Shown piece by piece: positions 48,800 to 60,428 of a stretch of DNA of 64,000 nucleotides. Source of the DNA: Microbotryomycetes sp. JL201 (taxonomy: Eukaryota; Basidiomycota; Microbotryomycetes). The notes under the pieces were generated by a model. The model ran no database searches and was not told the origin of the DNA. It saw nothing but the letters and a program-made list of their open reading frames with translations. The DNA lies in the NCBI GenBank assembly GCA_033819885.1, contig JAQYUZ010000007.1, positions 478,613-542,612 on the forward strand, given 5' to 3'. The position numbers and the translations under genes were made by a program. Each line of letters opens with the position of its first letter. Position 1 is the first letter of the stretch.

Positions 48800-48970
48800 G
48801 GCGTGTCGGCGTGGCTTTGATTGGCAGCAAGCCGAAACCCGGCCGAGTCAGCGCGCGCCTCGAGCTCGCACTCTGTCCATACCGCCCGTCATGATCAAGG
48901 TGCGCCGCAGAGCTTCATCTCAGAACCCGTCAACCGCGTCATGACACGTTCAAACATGTAGATCTGGAGC

Positions 48971-50036
48971 ATGAAGAAGAACGAGGAGGCCGCAGCCAAA
49001 AAGAAGCCTAAAACATCTGCGGCACAGATCAGGGTGCAGAAAGGTGAGCCCAGGGGTCTTGATAGAGGTCGTGTCGTGCTTCGCAGGTGCCTTGGAAGAC
49101 CGTCGGGGGCGTCACCATTCTTGAATGACGACAGGCTCGGGACAGCGACGGCTCGTGCACACGACAGCAGACCAAGCAGGCTTTGTGAGGCATGTCACGA
49201 GCCCCCTTTGGCTCGTTAGAGCTCCCTGGAAACGGGCATAGGGCCAGCACAGTGCGCTCGCCTAGTTTCGCGATCACGCGACTGGCGTCATTGTCCGTCG
49301 AGCAGGGCGATGCATACTGCGACGCAACGTCGTCAAAACGGTGCTTATGTGGTCGATGCTGACTCTTGCATGCCGCCGCTTGGCGTGACGGGCTGCATTT
49401 CTTGCAGACTTGACCGAGCTCGACTTGCCATCCACGATGAAGACGCACTTTCCAAATCCAGAAGACTTGCTCAACTTCGAGTTGACAATCACTCCAGACG
49501 ACGGTGCGTCCGCGAACGGGTTTGATGGCGGTCGTCGACTGACGCCACCTGATCCGGCCTAGGCATGTACGTCGGCGGCGAGTTTAAATTTACGTTTGCC
49601 ATCAACTCGAACTATCCGCACGACCCGCCAAAGGTCAAGTGCGTGCCAAAGGTTAGCCGATAGTGTTGAGTTTCTTGCACGCAGCTGCTGAATTCCCGTT
49701 CGGCCACTAGATTTATCATCCCAACCTCGATTTGGAAGGAAACGTGTGTCTCAACATTCTCCGTGAAGACTGGAAGCCTGTGCTCAACCTGAACGCCGTC
49801 ATGGTCGGCCTACAATACTTGTTTCTCGAGCCGAACGCCGACGACCCCCTCAACAAGGGTGAGATTGGCGTGACCGTATCGATGCGCGTCTTGACTGACA
49901 TATTTTGCGTCGGAACGCAGATGCTGCCAAAGATTTGCGCGAAAATCGGCAGCGGTTTGCACAAAACGTTCGTTCGTCAATGCGCGGTGGCGTTGTCAAC
50001 GGCGAGCCGTTTGACGACGTGCGTATCAAGACCTAG
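48971..50036 (+). CDS. UBC12: NEDD8-conjugating enzyme Ubc12
   Basis: E2 enzyme for cullin neddylation. The N-terminal extension [19 protein letters not shown] is typical of Ubc12 (its docking peptide for the NEDD8 E1). A 364-nt intron (49044-49407) follows. Then [55 protein letters not shown], active-site Cys in [20 protein letters not shown] and [16 protein letters not shown]. The last exon encodes [16 protein letters not shown] and ends DVRIKT. Four introns. Divergent from MOCS1, with only about 170 bp between starts. Confidence 0.95.
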
Positions 50037-50283
50037 AGCGCGCCGTGCCTGCTCCGGTTTGACCTGTCGTGCTGAGTCTGATCCGATCAGCGCCCATTCC
50101 CTTTGTTTTCCCTTGGTAGACCTCGCCCGTCCTTGTTGTTGCTGCAAAGCTTTATTTTACCTGCCAGTGTGATTACGATCTGAAGCGAGATTTTATGTAA
50201 TGAAATGACTGGCTGGAGCAGATAAATGTTAGCATGGAATGGCCTGGCACGCGAGTGCGGTCGCTTCTTTTGCGCCTGCAGCC

Positions 50284-52624
50284 ATGTCGCAGCAAGCCAT
50301 CGTCATCAGTGCGTGCCGCTGGGCATCTGAGGACGAGCACAGCCCCAGCACGAGCTAACAAGCGCACGTGCATCTGCTGCCGTGCAGATACGAAAGGCGG
50401 CTCGAGCGCGCACAATGCGCGCCAGTCGCAGACGTCCAACATTACGGCAGCAAAGGCAAGCGACGGTTGAACAGCGACGCCGTTCGCAAAAGCTTACCAA
50501 TAGCTGCTTTTGTATACGCGCAGACTGTCGCCGACTTGATCAAGTCGTGTTTGGGTGCGCCGTCGTTTTCTGCTCGCGCGTCCACAGCTCGCAACGCCGA
50601 TGCTGACTGTGGTCGCGTCATCAACAGGTCCTCGTGCGATGCTCAAGATGATTCTCGACGTGAGCAGCCGTGTGCAGGCGTCCGCTGAATAACCGGAAAG
50701 CTAACTTGTACGCGCGTTCCAACAGCCCATGGGCGGCATTGTGTAAGCACGCCATGCGATCAGGAAGGGTAGTTTTTAACGATGGACCCAATGCCAGCCT
50801 GACAAACGACGGCAATGCCATCTTGCGCGAGGTCGAGGTCAACCATCCGGCGGCAAAGAGCATGATTGAATTGTCGCGAACGCAGGACGAGGAAGTTGGC
50901 GACGGCACGACGAGCGTCATTATTCTCGGTGTGTGCAGCGACCAAAAGTGCAAAACGCTGCTGATGCCTGCCGCTTGTCAGCTGGCGAGATCCTGGCCCA
51001 GGCCTTGCCTCACCTCGAGCGCAACATCCACCCGGTCGTCATCATTGCCGCTTTCAAACGCGCACTCGAAGAGGCGCTCGCCATTATCGATCAAGTGTCG
51101 GTCCCGGTCGATTCCACGAACGAGGATGAGATGCTCGGCTTGATCAAGACGGCCGTCGGAACGAAATTCGTGTCGAGGTGGTCAGATATGATGTGCAAAT
51201 TGGCCTTGTCTGCGATCAGGACCGTTGCTAGGGAAGAAAATGGCGCCAAGACGGTCGACATCAAGCGCTACGCCAAAGTCGAAAAGGTGCCCGGTGGCGA
51301 GATTGAAGACTCGCGCGTGTTGAGCGGCGTCATGGTCAACAAAGACGTGACACACCCTAAGATGAGGAGACGGATCGAAAACCCACGAATCATTCTGCTC
51401 GACTGCCCGCTCGAGTACAAAAAGGGCGAGTCGCAGACCAACATTGAAATCTCGAACGAGGCAGATTGGAACAGGATACTCGAGATCGAAGAGGAGCAGA
51501 TCAAGCAAATGTGTGAAAAGATCATCGAGTTCAAGCCCGACCTCGTCTTTACCGAAAAGGGCATTTCGGGTCGGTCGATACTCGCGTCTTGAGACTACTG
51601 ATGCTGACTTTTTTTTGTGGCAGATTTGGCTCAACACTACCTGCTCAAAGCAGACCCGCCGATTACTGCTATCCGACGATTGCGCAAGTCTGACAATAAC
51701 CGTATCGCTCGTGCCACTGGCGCAACAATTGTCAACCGTGTCGACGATTTGCGAGAGAGCGACGTCGGCACAAACTGCGGCTTGTTTCACGTTGAAAAAC
51801 TTGGCGACGAGTGAGCACGGGCCTGCCGAGCGATGGCGTGAGCACGCGACTGACTCTGGCGCGCTCGCGACACAGATACTTTACATTCCTGACAGAGTGC
51901 AAAGAGCCCAAGGCTTGCACTATCTTGCTGCGCGGTCCGTCCAAGGACGTCCTGCACGAGATTGACCGCAACTTGGCCGATGCCATGGCCGTCGCACGCA
52001 ACGTCGTCTTTGACCCGCGACTAGCGCCCGGTGGAGGAGCGACCGAGATGGCGATTTCTGTTGGCTTGTCGAAAAAAGCGAGGAGTATTGAAGGCGTTGA
52101 AGGTTGGCCGTTCAGGGCAGTGTCGGATGCGATGGAGGTTATTCCGAGAACGCTTGTGCAAAATTGCGGCGGCAACGCCATCCGAGTGTTGACTGAGCTG
52201 AGGGTCAGTGCGGGTTGAATTTTGACGCGCGTGCGTGCCTCACTGACGCTTGCGTCTCAGGCCAAGCATGCTGCTGGCGAGAACTCATTTGGCGTCGACG
52301 GCGAAACGGGCAAGGTTGTCGATATGAAAGAATACGGATTGTACGAGAGTGCAGCTGTCAAAGCGCAGACGATCAAGACTGCCGTCGAAGTGCGTCCTGC
52401 CTGTGCGTTCCGCTGATGGACAGCGACTGACTGATTTTGTCACGCAGTCTGCTTGCTTATTACTGCGAGTTGACGAGTGGGTGTTTCTGAAGAGAGCTTA
52501 CAAGCGTGCGTACTGACGTGGTCGTCATTGCAGCATTGTTTCTGCCAAGCGACCGCAAGGCGATGGTGGTCCGGCAGTTCAGAACATGGGGCCTTCTGAC
52601 GATCAAACCGAGATGCAGCCGTAG
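50284..52624 (+). CDS. CCT3: Chaperonin TRiC/CCT subunit gamma
   Basis: One of eight subunits of the cytosolic chaperonin that folds actin and tubulin. Spliced start MSQQAIVI, then NARQSQTSNITAAK joined by a GC-AG intron (50456-50523, GCAAGC) to TVADLIKSCLG, PRAMLKMILD, PMGGIV and LTNDGNAILREVEV. The ATPase motif is in DEEVGDGTTSVIILAGE. Later segments include NKDVTHPKMRRRIENPR, ITAIRRLRKSDNNRIARATG, RDPRLAPGGGATE-like VFDPRLAPGGGATE and NAIRVLTELRAKHAAG. It ends PSDDQTEMQP. About ten introns. Confidence 0.95.
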
Positions 52625-52757
52625 CGCAGCCTTTCTCTCTCTGTGTTTGCAACGACCGAAGTAGCACAATAGACGTTGTTTCAAAAAGTGCAAGGAATGC
52701 TTTTCAGTCGATGCGCATGTGCTTTGGCCCCTCTTGTCCTCTTTCGAACGTCTCTGC

Positions 52758-53426
52758 ATGGCCTCGCTCGAGGCGCAGCTCCAAGCCGGCTCGAAAGAGT
52801 ATCAAAAGATACAAACCGGTGAGCTTGCAGCTTCTCGGCGTCGTATACGCACGGCCTGACGGTTCGCGCGATCGTTGCTGCCAGACTACGCGAGCGCTGT
52901 CGAGCAACGACAGCGGTTAGAAGCTCAAAAGACGGAGAATGAGGCAGTCAAAAAGGTCTGTCAATGTAGCTCGCTGTCGGTCTGCGGGGGACGAACAAGG
53001 TCAAGCCGAGGGAGCAGCCTTGGACGACATGTCGACTTTGCCTGCACGGTCCATCAATGTTGATTTTCTTGTTATTCTTTTGTCTGGACAGGAGTTTGGC
53101 GCGTTGACGCCGTCGAACCAGATATACAAGCTCGTCGGCGGAGTGCTGCTCAAGCAGGAACAGGTCGAGGCAAAAGCCAACGTCGACAAGCGGTTAGAGT
53201 TTATTCAAGGAGAAATGTGAGTGAATGCGAGCGCGCAGTCTGATTCGCGCCTTGAAGAAATGTCGAGCTCGGCCGAGTGGCGGCGATTGTCACTGACGTC
53301 AACATTATGATGGGCAGCGGACGCGTTGAAGCAACTTTGAAGGAATTAGACGGCAAGATGGAGAAGAAGCGACAGCATCTGGTCGAGCTGCAAACCCAGC
53401 TGCAACAGAAACAGGCGGCAGAGTAG
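52758..53426 (+). CDS. YKE2: Prefoldin subunit 6
   Basis: Beta-class prefoldin subunit that hands nascent actin and tubulin to CCT. Starts MASLEAQLQAGSKEYQKIQT, then DYASAVEQRQRLEAQKTENE, EFGALTPSNQIYKLVGGVLL (the central hairpin) and the second coiled coil with RVEATLKELDGKMEKKRQHL. It ends QKQAAE. Three introns. It lies directly downstream of CCT3 on the same strand (~130 bp), so two partners in one folding pathway are neighbours. Confidence 0.93.
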
Positions 53427-53983
53427 AATGTCGAGATGCAACGATATCCGCCAGTGATGTATTTGTACGAGCCTGCTTGCATATTGTGCGTGAAATGTAT
53501 TTAATCCACTTGCCATGGCTGCGGCCTGCTCGATGCTCTTCCCCTTTACGCTCTGTGCGCACCGTGCGCTTTTGGCACTCGGCTCAGACTCGTTGTTGCC
53601 CCAGTGACATGTGAGTCGCCGACAGTCTTGCTTACAAGCCTTTGTGCATGGCATTGGGCGAGTAGTGCCGATCACCTAGGTCCACTCGCGCTCGAGCCAC
53701 ACTCCTCGCTCACGTGCGCGCGTCCTACCTGCCAGCTCACGTCGACTTTGTCTTCTTCCGAGGTCTTTGTGAAACGTTGGTCCGTCTCATCGTGGGCGAA
53801 CAGCCTGGGACATGCTCCAAGGTGTTCGCGCGCGCGCGCGAAAGGACGCACGCTCGCCATGTCCCACAGCGTTGCAAGGGTGCATTGTGACACTGCTCCC
53901 CGTTCTCTGAGCAACTTGGTCTCTTGCATGGGTTTCGAGTCGCGAGTGTACGACGAGCTGATTCGGCAATTCGCGTGCAGACG
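53427..53983. other. Intergenic region
   Basis: 557 bp, with a CGCG-rich stretch near 53828-53840. No gene supported; ORFs on both strands lack family features. Confidence 0.4.
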
Positions 53984-56102
53984 ATGCCTCCAAAACTGCC
54001 TGGTGCAGCCAAGCCAAACCTGTTTGTCAATAATAAAAAAAGGCCTTCATCGTCCGGCGGCGTCGTGAGCCCGAACGCTTCAGCTTTGCCACCGAGAGCG
54101 GCATCGTCAAGTGCGGCAACAAGTCCCGCCAACACGACACGTGACCTAGCTGTGAATGGATCGGCGAACGGACAGGAGCCGACGGCGACAAAGGCGCGAC
54201 AATCGCTCGACACGGGAGCGGACCCTCGTCCCGACATTGTCGTTTTGCAAAGCCCAGTCGCCGCGACAGCTGACGTCGATGGGGATGCACCTCGACATGT
54301 GCGCCCACGTGTCGAGCTCGAGCCGCCTTCCCCGGAATCACGTGCGCAGATTGACAAGCATTTGAACACTGCCGTTTCAAATTTGGCAGACGTCATCATG
54401 AAGATGTTTGAGGAACGGAACTCGCCCATCGCAGTCTTGACTGATGAAGAGCTGCAAGACCACCCTCAGCGCCAGGAAATTGAAGCATACCTGCAAGAAC
54501 AACGTGGCCCGCTCGAACAATTGCGAACAGAGATGGCCGCCGCCCGGCAAGCCGCTCACGATGCACTGCAGCAGCTCATCACGGACGAGCTTGGACGTCA
54601 CGTGGCAAACTTGGCTGCGGGCGCTCCCAACAGCTACAGCAAATGCGTTGCGCTCGAAGGCGCCGTGGTGTCGCTGCGCAACCTCGTCAACCGCATAAAC
54701 GAAGCCCATAAGAAAATTTCGGATGCGTATACAAGTCTTGGGATGCATATCAAAAGTCTGGACGAAAGGATCACGTCGATAGGCAACTTGTCCGAGACTG
54801 TCACAAACCTTGACGAACGGGTCAGCTCAAAGCTTTCAAATTGCTTGCTCAAGAACGACGACGGAATTTTTAAAGAAGCGCTTGTGCGCGTCACTGGCGT
54901 CTCGAGTATCAATCATTTGGGCGCTGAGCTGCAGGACTTGAAGATCCAACAACAAGCGGAGCTCAAACAACGGAAAGAGCTCACGAAGCAGTTTGAGGAC
55001 AGGTTGGAGGACCTCGAACGTCGTCTTACTGCGGCAGAGGCTCGCTCAAATGCCACAACGACGACGGATGACGGTCAGAGCCTCGCGGCTCTCGCAGCCA
55101 AGGTCGAGAGCTTGACGGTTCAAGTCAATGAAGTGTCGAATATTGCAATTGTACTCGGCGATGTAGGCGTGTCGGCCCTCGACAATAGCGTGACGCTCAA
55201 AGAGCTCGTGCGGACATCAAACCTCTTGGAAACGGCGCCGGCGTTGGTCGACCAGCTGCAGGCGCTCGTTACACAGGGAGAAGAGCAAGCTCGTCAAACC
55301 CAGGATGCAGTCACTCGGCAACCTAACGAAGCGGATGGGACGCCAAAGACTAGAGCAGTCCAACTCGCGGATGGGTTGTCAGAGTCGGCCACTGTTGGCG
55401 ATCCCATGCAGCTCGACGACGGCACGTCGGAAACAGAGGGCAGGGCGTCGACGATGAACGAGATGAAACTCCAGATTGTAAGCTATTTGCGTGCGCTGTT
55501 GTGATCCGTCTGCTCACGGCCGGATTGTCAGCGCGCCGAAGTCGCCAAGCGAACGCATTCGATCGAAAAGACTCTGGAAACCGTCCAATCCGAGCTTGAG
55601 GTGAGAGCTCATGTGTGGTCGCCGCGGCTGCGTCGACTGATTCGTCTATTCGCAGACGCTTGCTGCTCGCGTTTCGCAGAGAAGTAGCTCGTCAGCGTCG
55701 CCCGTGCTTTTGCCAAGGACGAATCTTGGCCCTGCCGATGAATCGCGGCAGCATGCGAGCTCTCTGCCGCTGATTGGCAGGATCGGTCCTCGTCCCGGTA
55801 CTCGTCTCGGTAGGCACATGTCGACCAGTCGAGGGTCACAGTCGCCATTGTCTTGCGCCAGGAACGAGGGCTCTCCGCCGAGACCGCTACGCGATCGCGT
55901 GACTGGTCCTTTCATGTCGGATGACTTGCATGACGACATGCCCTCGCCCGACAAGCCTCTAATCAAGCTCGTCGACCGCATCTCGAGTCCTGCGCCCGAC
56001 AAGAGGTCGTCCGTGATAATTGGAGCCGCGTCTGCACCTGCTTCGACGCCGGCTTTGTTGCCGCGTACACTTTCGAGCAGAGCGCTCACACCACCCTCGT
56101 GA
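53984..56102 (+). CDS. Coiled-coil protein of unknown function
   Basis: No family recognised. MPPKLPGAAKPNLF opens a disordered Ser/Ala/Pro-rich N-terminus of ~120 residues. Long heptad-bearing helices follow: HLNTAVSNLADVIMKMFEER, DPHPQRQE-like DHPQRQEIEAYLQEQRG, SLRNLVNRINEAHKKISDA, LKQRKELTKQFEDRLEDLER. Introns at about 55478-55531 (gtaagc...ttgtcag) and near 55600-55655 (gtgaga...attcgcag) lead to RAEVAKRTHSIEKTLETV. A Ser/Pro/Arg-rich C-terminus ends RALTPPS. About 660 residues. The layout (disordered, coiled coil, disordered) suits a scaffold or cytoskeletal adaptor, but that is a guess. Confidence 0.7.
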
Positions 56103-56196
56103 CCAGGTCGGTATCGCCCTCTGGGAGCCCGTCCCTTTTGCTTGTTGTTGTGTAGATGTATCGATTGCAACAATTCTCTTCTCTCTCTCGACCTAA

Positions 56197-57347
56197 TCAC
56201 GCGCGCTTGGGCAGTGGCGGCGGGCCCGCGCTCGCCTTGTTGCCCTTTTCAATCAAGACCTGCCCGTCAACGACAGATCCGATTTCGGTCCCGTCAGCGG
56301 CAACCTTGACCGGTCCTTTGTGCGTCGGGAACGCTCCGACTGAACCTTCCGGCAGGTCTGACGGGATTTGAGCGAGCGCTGCCGTTTTGCTCACGTACTT
56401 TTGCGTACGGGCCAGTTGACCTGACGCGTACGCGTGTTGCTGCTTTTCGAGGTCGTGAGCCCACATAGCCGCACCGCTGCAGGCACATGGTCAGCAACCG
56501 CATCCGATGGGAACGCACGACTTGCATTCTGTTGGACACTGAAAAGACGATCCCGATTAAAGGGATGCGTTCCATCAAGGACGCAACGAAACCAAACATG
56601 CGGTACTCTATCTGTCGTTCTGCGATCCACAGTTCGATCTGAAACGGACTGTACGGAGAGCAAGCTCAGCGAAGGGATCGGCAGCAAGTGATCAGTTGAC
56701 TCGCGTCATTTTTTTCGCTTCAAAGTACTGCTCGGCAGCACGTGTGAGCATGCTACGCGAAGAGAACGGTTTGTACTTACCGGTCGATGGACAACTCGTG
56801 CCGTGGTCAGACTACGGATCGCAGCCGTGACGACGAGCGCGAGCCCTGGTATGAAGCTCAAAGGAGTCAATAGGACTTTGAGGACGACCATGCGTACGAT
56901 TGGACTAGTCAGTCGCCTGTAGAATGCTTGCTTTTCGGCTGCTCGTTTAGCGCGTTCGACTGGCGGTACGGCCCACTCTTCAAAATATGGCTGCCAAAAT
57001 GTGGCATCTGCAGCGCGCGCGCGTCAGCACGCCGCACCGCGCACACTTGACGAGCGCGCACCTTTGCCACGACTCTTGACCGTCGCCAGATATACCTCCT
57101 CCTTCGCCTTGCCCAGTTCGCGCCGCAACGCCCATTCAATCAACATCGAGATTTGACCAAGAACGAGCGTGATGGTCGTGTATCCGAGAACGTTGATGCC
57201 GAGCACGGCGGCACCGTGGATGTCGTTTGGCGAGAGTGGCGAACGGGTGAGAATGAGCGAGACGTACAGATGTGTGAGCGGATACGATATCAGCATGAAT
57301 GGGATGGTGAGCACGAGGGCGCGCTTTAATGTCTTGCGTGACCGCAT
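56197..57347 (-). CDS. EI24/RRT8-like multi-pass membrane protein
   Basis: Membrane protein of the EI24/outer-spore-wall RRT8-LDS group. Helices are visible in LVLTIPFMLISYPLTHLYVS, HGAAVLGINVLGYTTITLV, VVLKVLLTPLSFIPGLALVV and LMERIPLIGIVFSVSN. After splicing, the family motif reads HRPYFEAKKMTRIELW, IEYRMFGFVASL, then NRIGAAMWAHDLEKQ. The junction producing NRI-GAAMW uses a GC-AG intron (56477-56525, GCAAGT). The C-terminal tail is polar (FPTHKGPVKVAADGTEIG). Function is unclear; yeast relatives act at lipid droplets and the spore wall. Confidence 0.75.
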
Positions 57348-58131
57348 CCTGTCGTACCGGACTGTTCAGGTCACGTGCTCCGAGCAGAAATCTAAGCAGC
57401 AACTTGCCACAGCGGACGCCACAGCTTGTCATCGTGCAAGAGGCGGTATGCGCCGACTGTATGGCTTGCGCGGGTCGGTTGACTGTTGCCGAACAGGCCA
57501 CACTGACTGACCGATGCAATAGACTGGCGGGAACCCGAGCAACTCGACCGGCATAAGTGCTCGACTGCGATGGATAGAATCAGGCTCATGTACAGCACAA
57601 CGCCTCGGCCTGGGACTTTAGCGGGCGCGTCCGCTGGGCAATGACGACATTGGTTCAGGGCGATGCACAAAAAGCGTCTCGTCGCCGTATTTTGCCTAGT
57701 TATTGAGCCGATCTATGTCCCCAGGAGTCGCCTTTGTCCTTGCGAGTGTGCTCGCAGGTATACTGTAACTGCGCCGAGGGTCACGAGCACAGCCAACAAG
57801 TGCCGAGCACCACGGGCCGGCAAGTTGTTGATACCCGCGTGATACATGCAGACTCACATTAAGATCAGAGCCTGCCAAGCTTGAGGGGTTATGGTCCGGC
57901 GAGAGTAGGGCGAGTGCGCACGAGTTTCAGCTTGCTGCGAAACTCGCCCTCACCACGTGCACATACGCACGCACGCACGCACGAACGCTCGCACGCGCGA
58001 GTAGCCGACCCTATAGTTTCTTCACGCTGCTCGGCTTCTTGTCAACGCCCGCCTGTCGTGCCGTGGGCCGCATTCGGCCCTCCAACTTTTTCAGTCGCAC
58101 TCTCGCCGTCGCAGCATTCGACAGACACATC
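57348..58131. other. Divergent intergenic region with a CGCA repeat
   Basis: 784 bp between an EI24-like gene (minus) and DUS1 (plus). It includes a short (ACGC)n array at 57965-57983 and GC-rich alternating sequence to about 58003. Minus-strand ORF 57392-57670 has no recognisable features and lies in the likely promoter. Confidence 0.4.
57965..57983 (+). repeat. (ACGC)n microsatellite
   Basis: About 4.5 copies of ACGC in the promoter-side region of DUS1, followed by imperfect CGCACG units. Confidence 0.8.
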
Positions 58132-60164
58132 ATGCCCGCTCTGAGTGCGCCGGACGCGACGGGAATAATGCCCCCTGCACCCTCTGCGCCACCTGCGACT
58201 GCCGCGCCCGTCGTGCCCGCCTTGCCAGACCAGCCCGGGTCGGACCACACAAAGCTCGGCGGGCACGAGTTTTGGCAGTCGATTGGCTCACCAAAGTACG
58301 TCGTTGCTCCGATGGTGAATCAAAGTGAACTGGTGCGTCTGCGCGAGCCTTTCGATGATGGTTGTTGCCACTCGTGATATCCGAACGACTGATCAGCAAC
58401 GCGTTCGCAGGCATGGCGGGTCTTGTCTCGATTGCACGGCGCCACATTGGCATACACCCCCATGTTCCACGCCGTCTTGTTTGGCTCGCACAACAAGTAT
58501 ATTCAAGACCATTTCGACATGCATCCGGATTCGATCGAAGGCGTCGCGCCCTACGACAGGCCACTCGTAGTTCAATTTTGTGCAAATGACAAGGACGCGT
58601 GGCTCGCTGCAGCGGAAAAGGTTGTCGGACGGTGTGACGCTGTCGACCTCAACCTCGGCTGTCCGCAAGGAATCGCCAAAAAGGGAAGATATGGAGCATT
58701 TCTCATGGAAGAGTGGGACTTGATTCGCAGCATGAGTTCGTTCACGCACGGCTTGTCGTCTCGGAGAACGGACTGACACGATCATTACAGTCTCTCACCT
58801 GCATCGGCACCTTGCGATTCCCGTCATTGCCAAGTTGCGCGTCTACCCGGCACTCGACAAGACGCTCCAGTACGCTTCTCACGTGTTTGGCTCTGGTGCT
58901 CAGCTCGTCACCGTCCACGGCCGTACTCGCGAAGCCAAAGGACGCATGGCCGGGTTCGCGTCGTGGCCCAAGATTCGCGCCGTCGCCGACTTGCTTGGCA
59001 GACGCGTGCCTGTGCTGGCCAACGGCGGTGTACCGAGTGCAGATCAAGTCGAGCCGTGTCTGAAAGAGACTGGCTCTGTCGGCGTCATGAGCGCCGAAGG
59101 CAACTTGTACAATCCGATGATATTTTCGCCTTGTAACGCCGCTGGCGGACGCGAGTACCGCAAATGTCTGCCACAGAGAATGCGGCAAGAGCTTGACACG
59201 TGTGACGAGCAACTCGAAGGCGAGTGGGACCATGACTTGGCTGCGTACGGACCTGCGGTCTGGCTCGCGGATCAATATTTGGCGATTGTCAGGACATTGC
59301 CGCATACCGAGACGGCGTGCTCGGCTATCAAGTCGCACATGTTTAAACTGTTCAGGCCGGCCTGGGCTGCAGAAAAGCATTTAGATTTGCGCGAGATGCT
59401 CGGGCGCGCTGGCAGCGGACGCAACGTCGAGTACATGCAGCGCGTCAAAGAGTACCAAGAGTTTGTTGACGAGTTTAGACGGCGGTTCAAGGTAAGTCCT
59501 TCTTGTTTCGGAAAACAAGGTCAACAGACGGACTGACCTAGGCGTGCAGGGCGACCGCGAACGAGGCGACCTGCCGACAGATTCAAACAAGCCATTAACT
59601 AGCCAAGAAGTGGCTGAAAAGTACGGCGGCAATATTCCATTCTCGCACGCACAGCCGTACATGCGCGTCGTATCGGCAGAGGAGCCGGCCGAGGCAATGA
59701 GCGACAAGCGCGCGAGAGACGTCGAGGTCCAAGGTAGGCGGTGTCGCGCTTTCGAACGAAGTAGTCTAACTGATTGTCACCCAGGCACAATCTCTGGGCG
59801 TGCCGACATTGATGACCATGCCGACAAGCGCTTGCGCTCGAGCGACACGGGCACGTCTATCACAGCTCCTGCGACTGCGCCGTGCATCGGAGCGACTCGT
59901 GAGCCTCCCTGTATTAATCTTGCGGCGGCACGGTGCAGTCACGGCGCGTGTTCGGCGTGCTGCGGCGCCGGGCAAGAAGGTGGCGTCGAGCCTTGCGAGT
60001 TTCACAAGCAAAAGTTGGTCAAGGAGGAAGAAAAGCGAGTCCGTAAAAAGCAAATGGCCAAGCTCCAGCGGGACAAGAAGAATGCAGCCAACAAGGTCAA
60101 GCGGCAGCAACAGCGCGAATTGCGTCAACAGCAGCGAGAGCAGATGCGCGAAACTGTTGCGTAG
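58132..60164 (+). CDS. DUS1: tRNA-dihydrouridine synthase 1 (positions 16/17)
   Basis: FMN enzyme reducing uridine in the tRNA D-loop. Support: KYVVAPMVNQSEL, AWRVLSRLHGATLAYTPMFH, APYDRPLVVQFCANDKD, the catalytic Cys in VDLNLGCPQGIAKKGRYGAF, IPVIAKLRVYPALDKT, LVTVHGRTREAKGRMAGF, PVLANGGVPSADQV, GVMSAEGNLYNPMIF. The N-terminus carries a Pro/Ala-rich extension. The C-terminus has a cysteine cluster (RCSHGACSACCGAGQ, then EPCEFH) and a long basic Lys/Gln/Arg tail, likely for tRNA binding. Four introns (gtgcgt, gttcgt, gtaagt, gtaggc). Confidence 0.92.
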
Positions 60165-60428
60165 AGTCTGAGAGTGCGACTATCATGTCTTTGTTGTTAT
60201 AACAGTATCGGCGCTAATTTTACGAAACAGTCTGTTCGCACCGGACGGCGAGCTTGGGCCTCCTTACCTCTGTGCACCGCCTCTACGGTCGACCGCCCGA
60301 CCGTCCGCCCTCCCGCTCTTGGCATCGAGTCAGCCCTCTAGCGAGCGTGACTTGCGCGCGCGAGCGCCGGCAGTGTCTCTACTGTCTGGGCTTCAACACG
60401 TGACGCGCGCGACGCAACTGACGCGGCC

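Noticed and set aside
49029-49448. 139-codon open frame antisense to the UBC12 first intron
   Set aside because: No recognisable protein features; it overlaps the UBC12 exon borders. Kept as intron.
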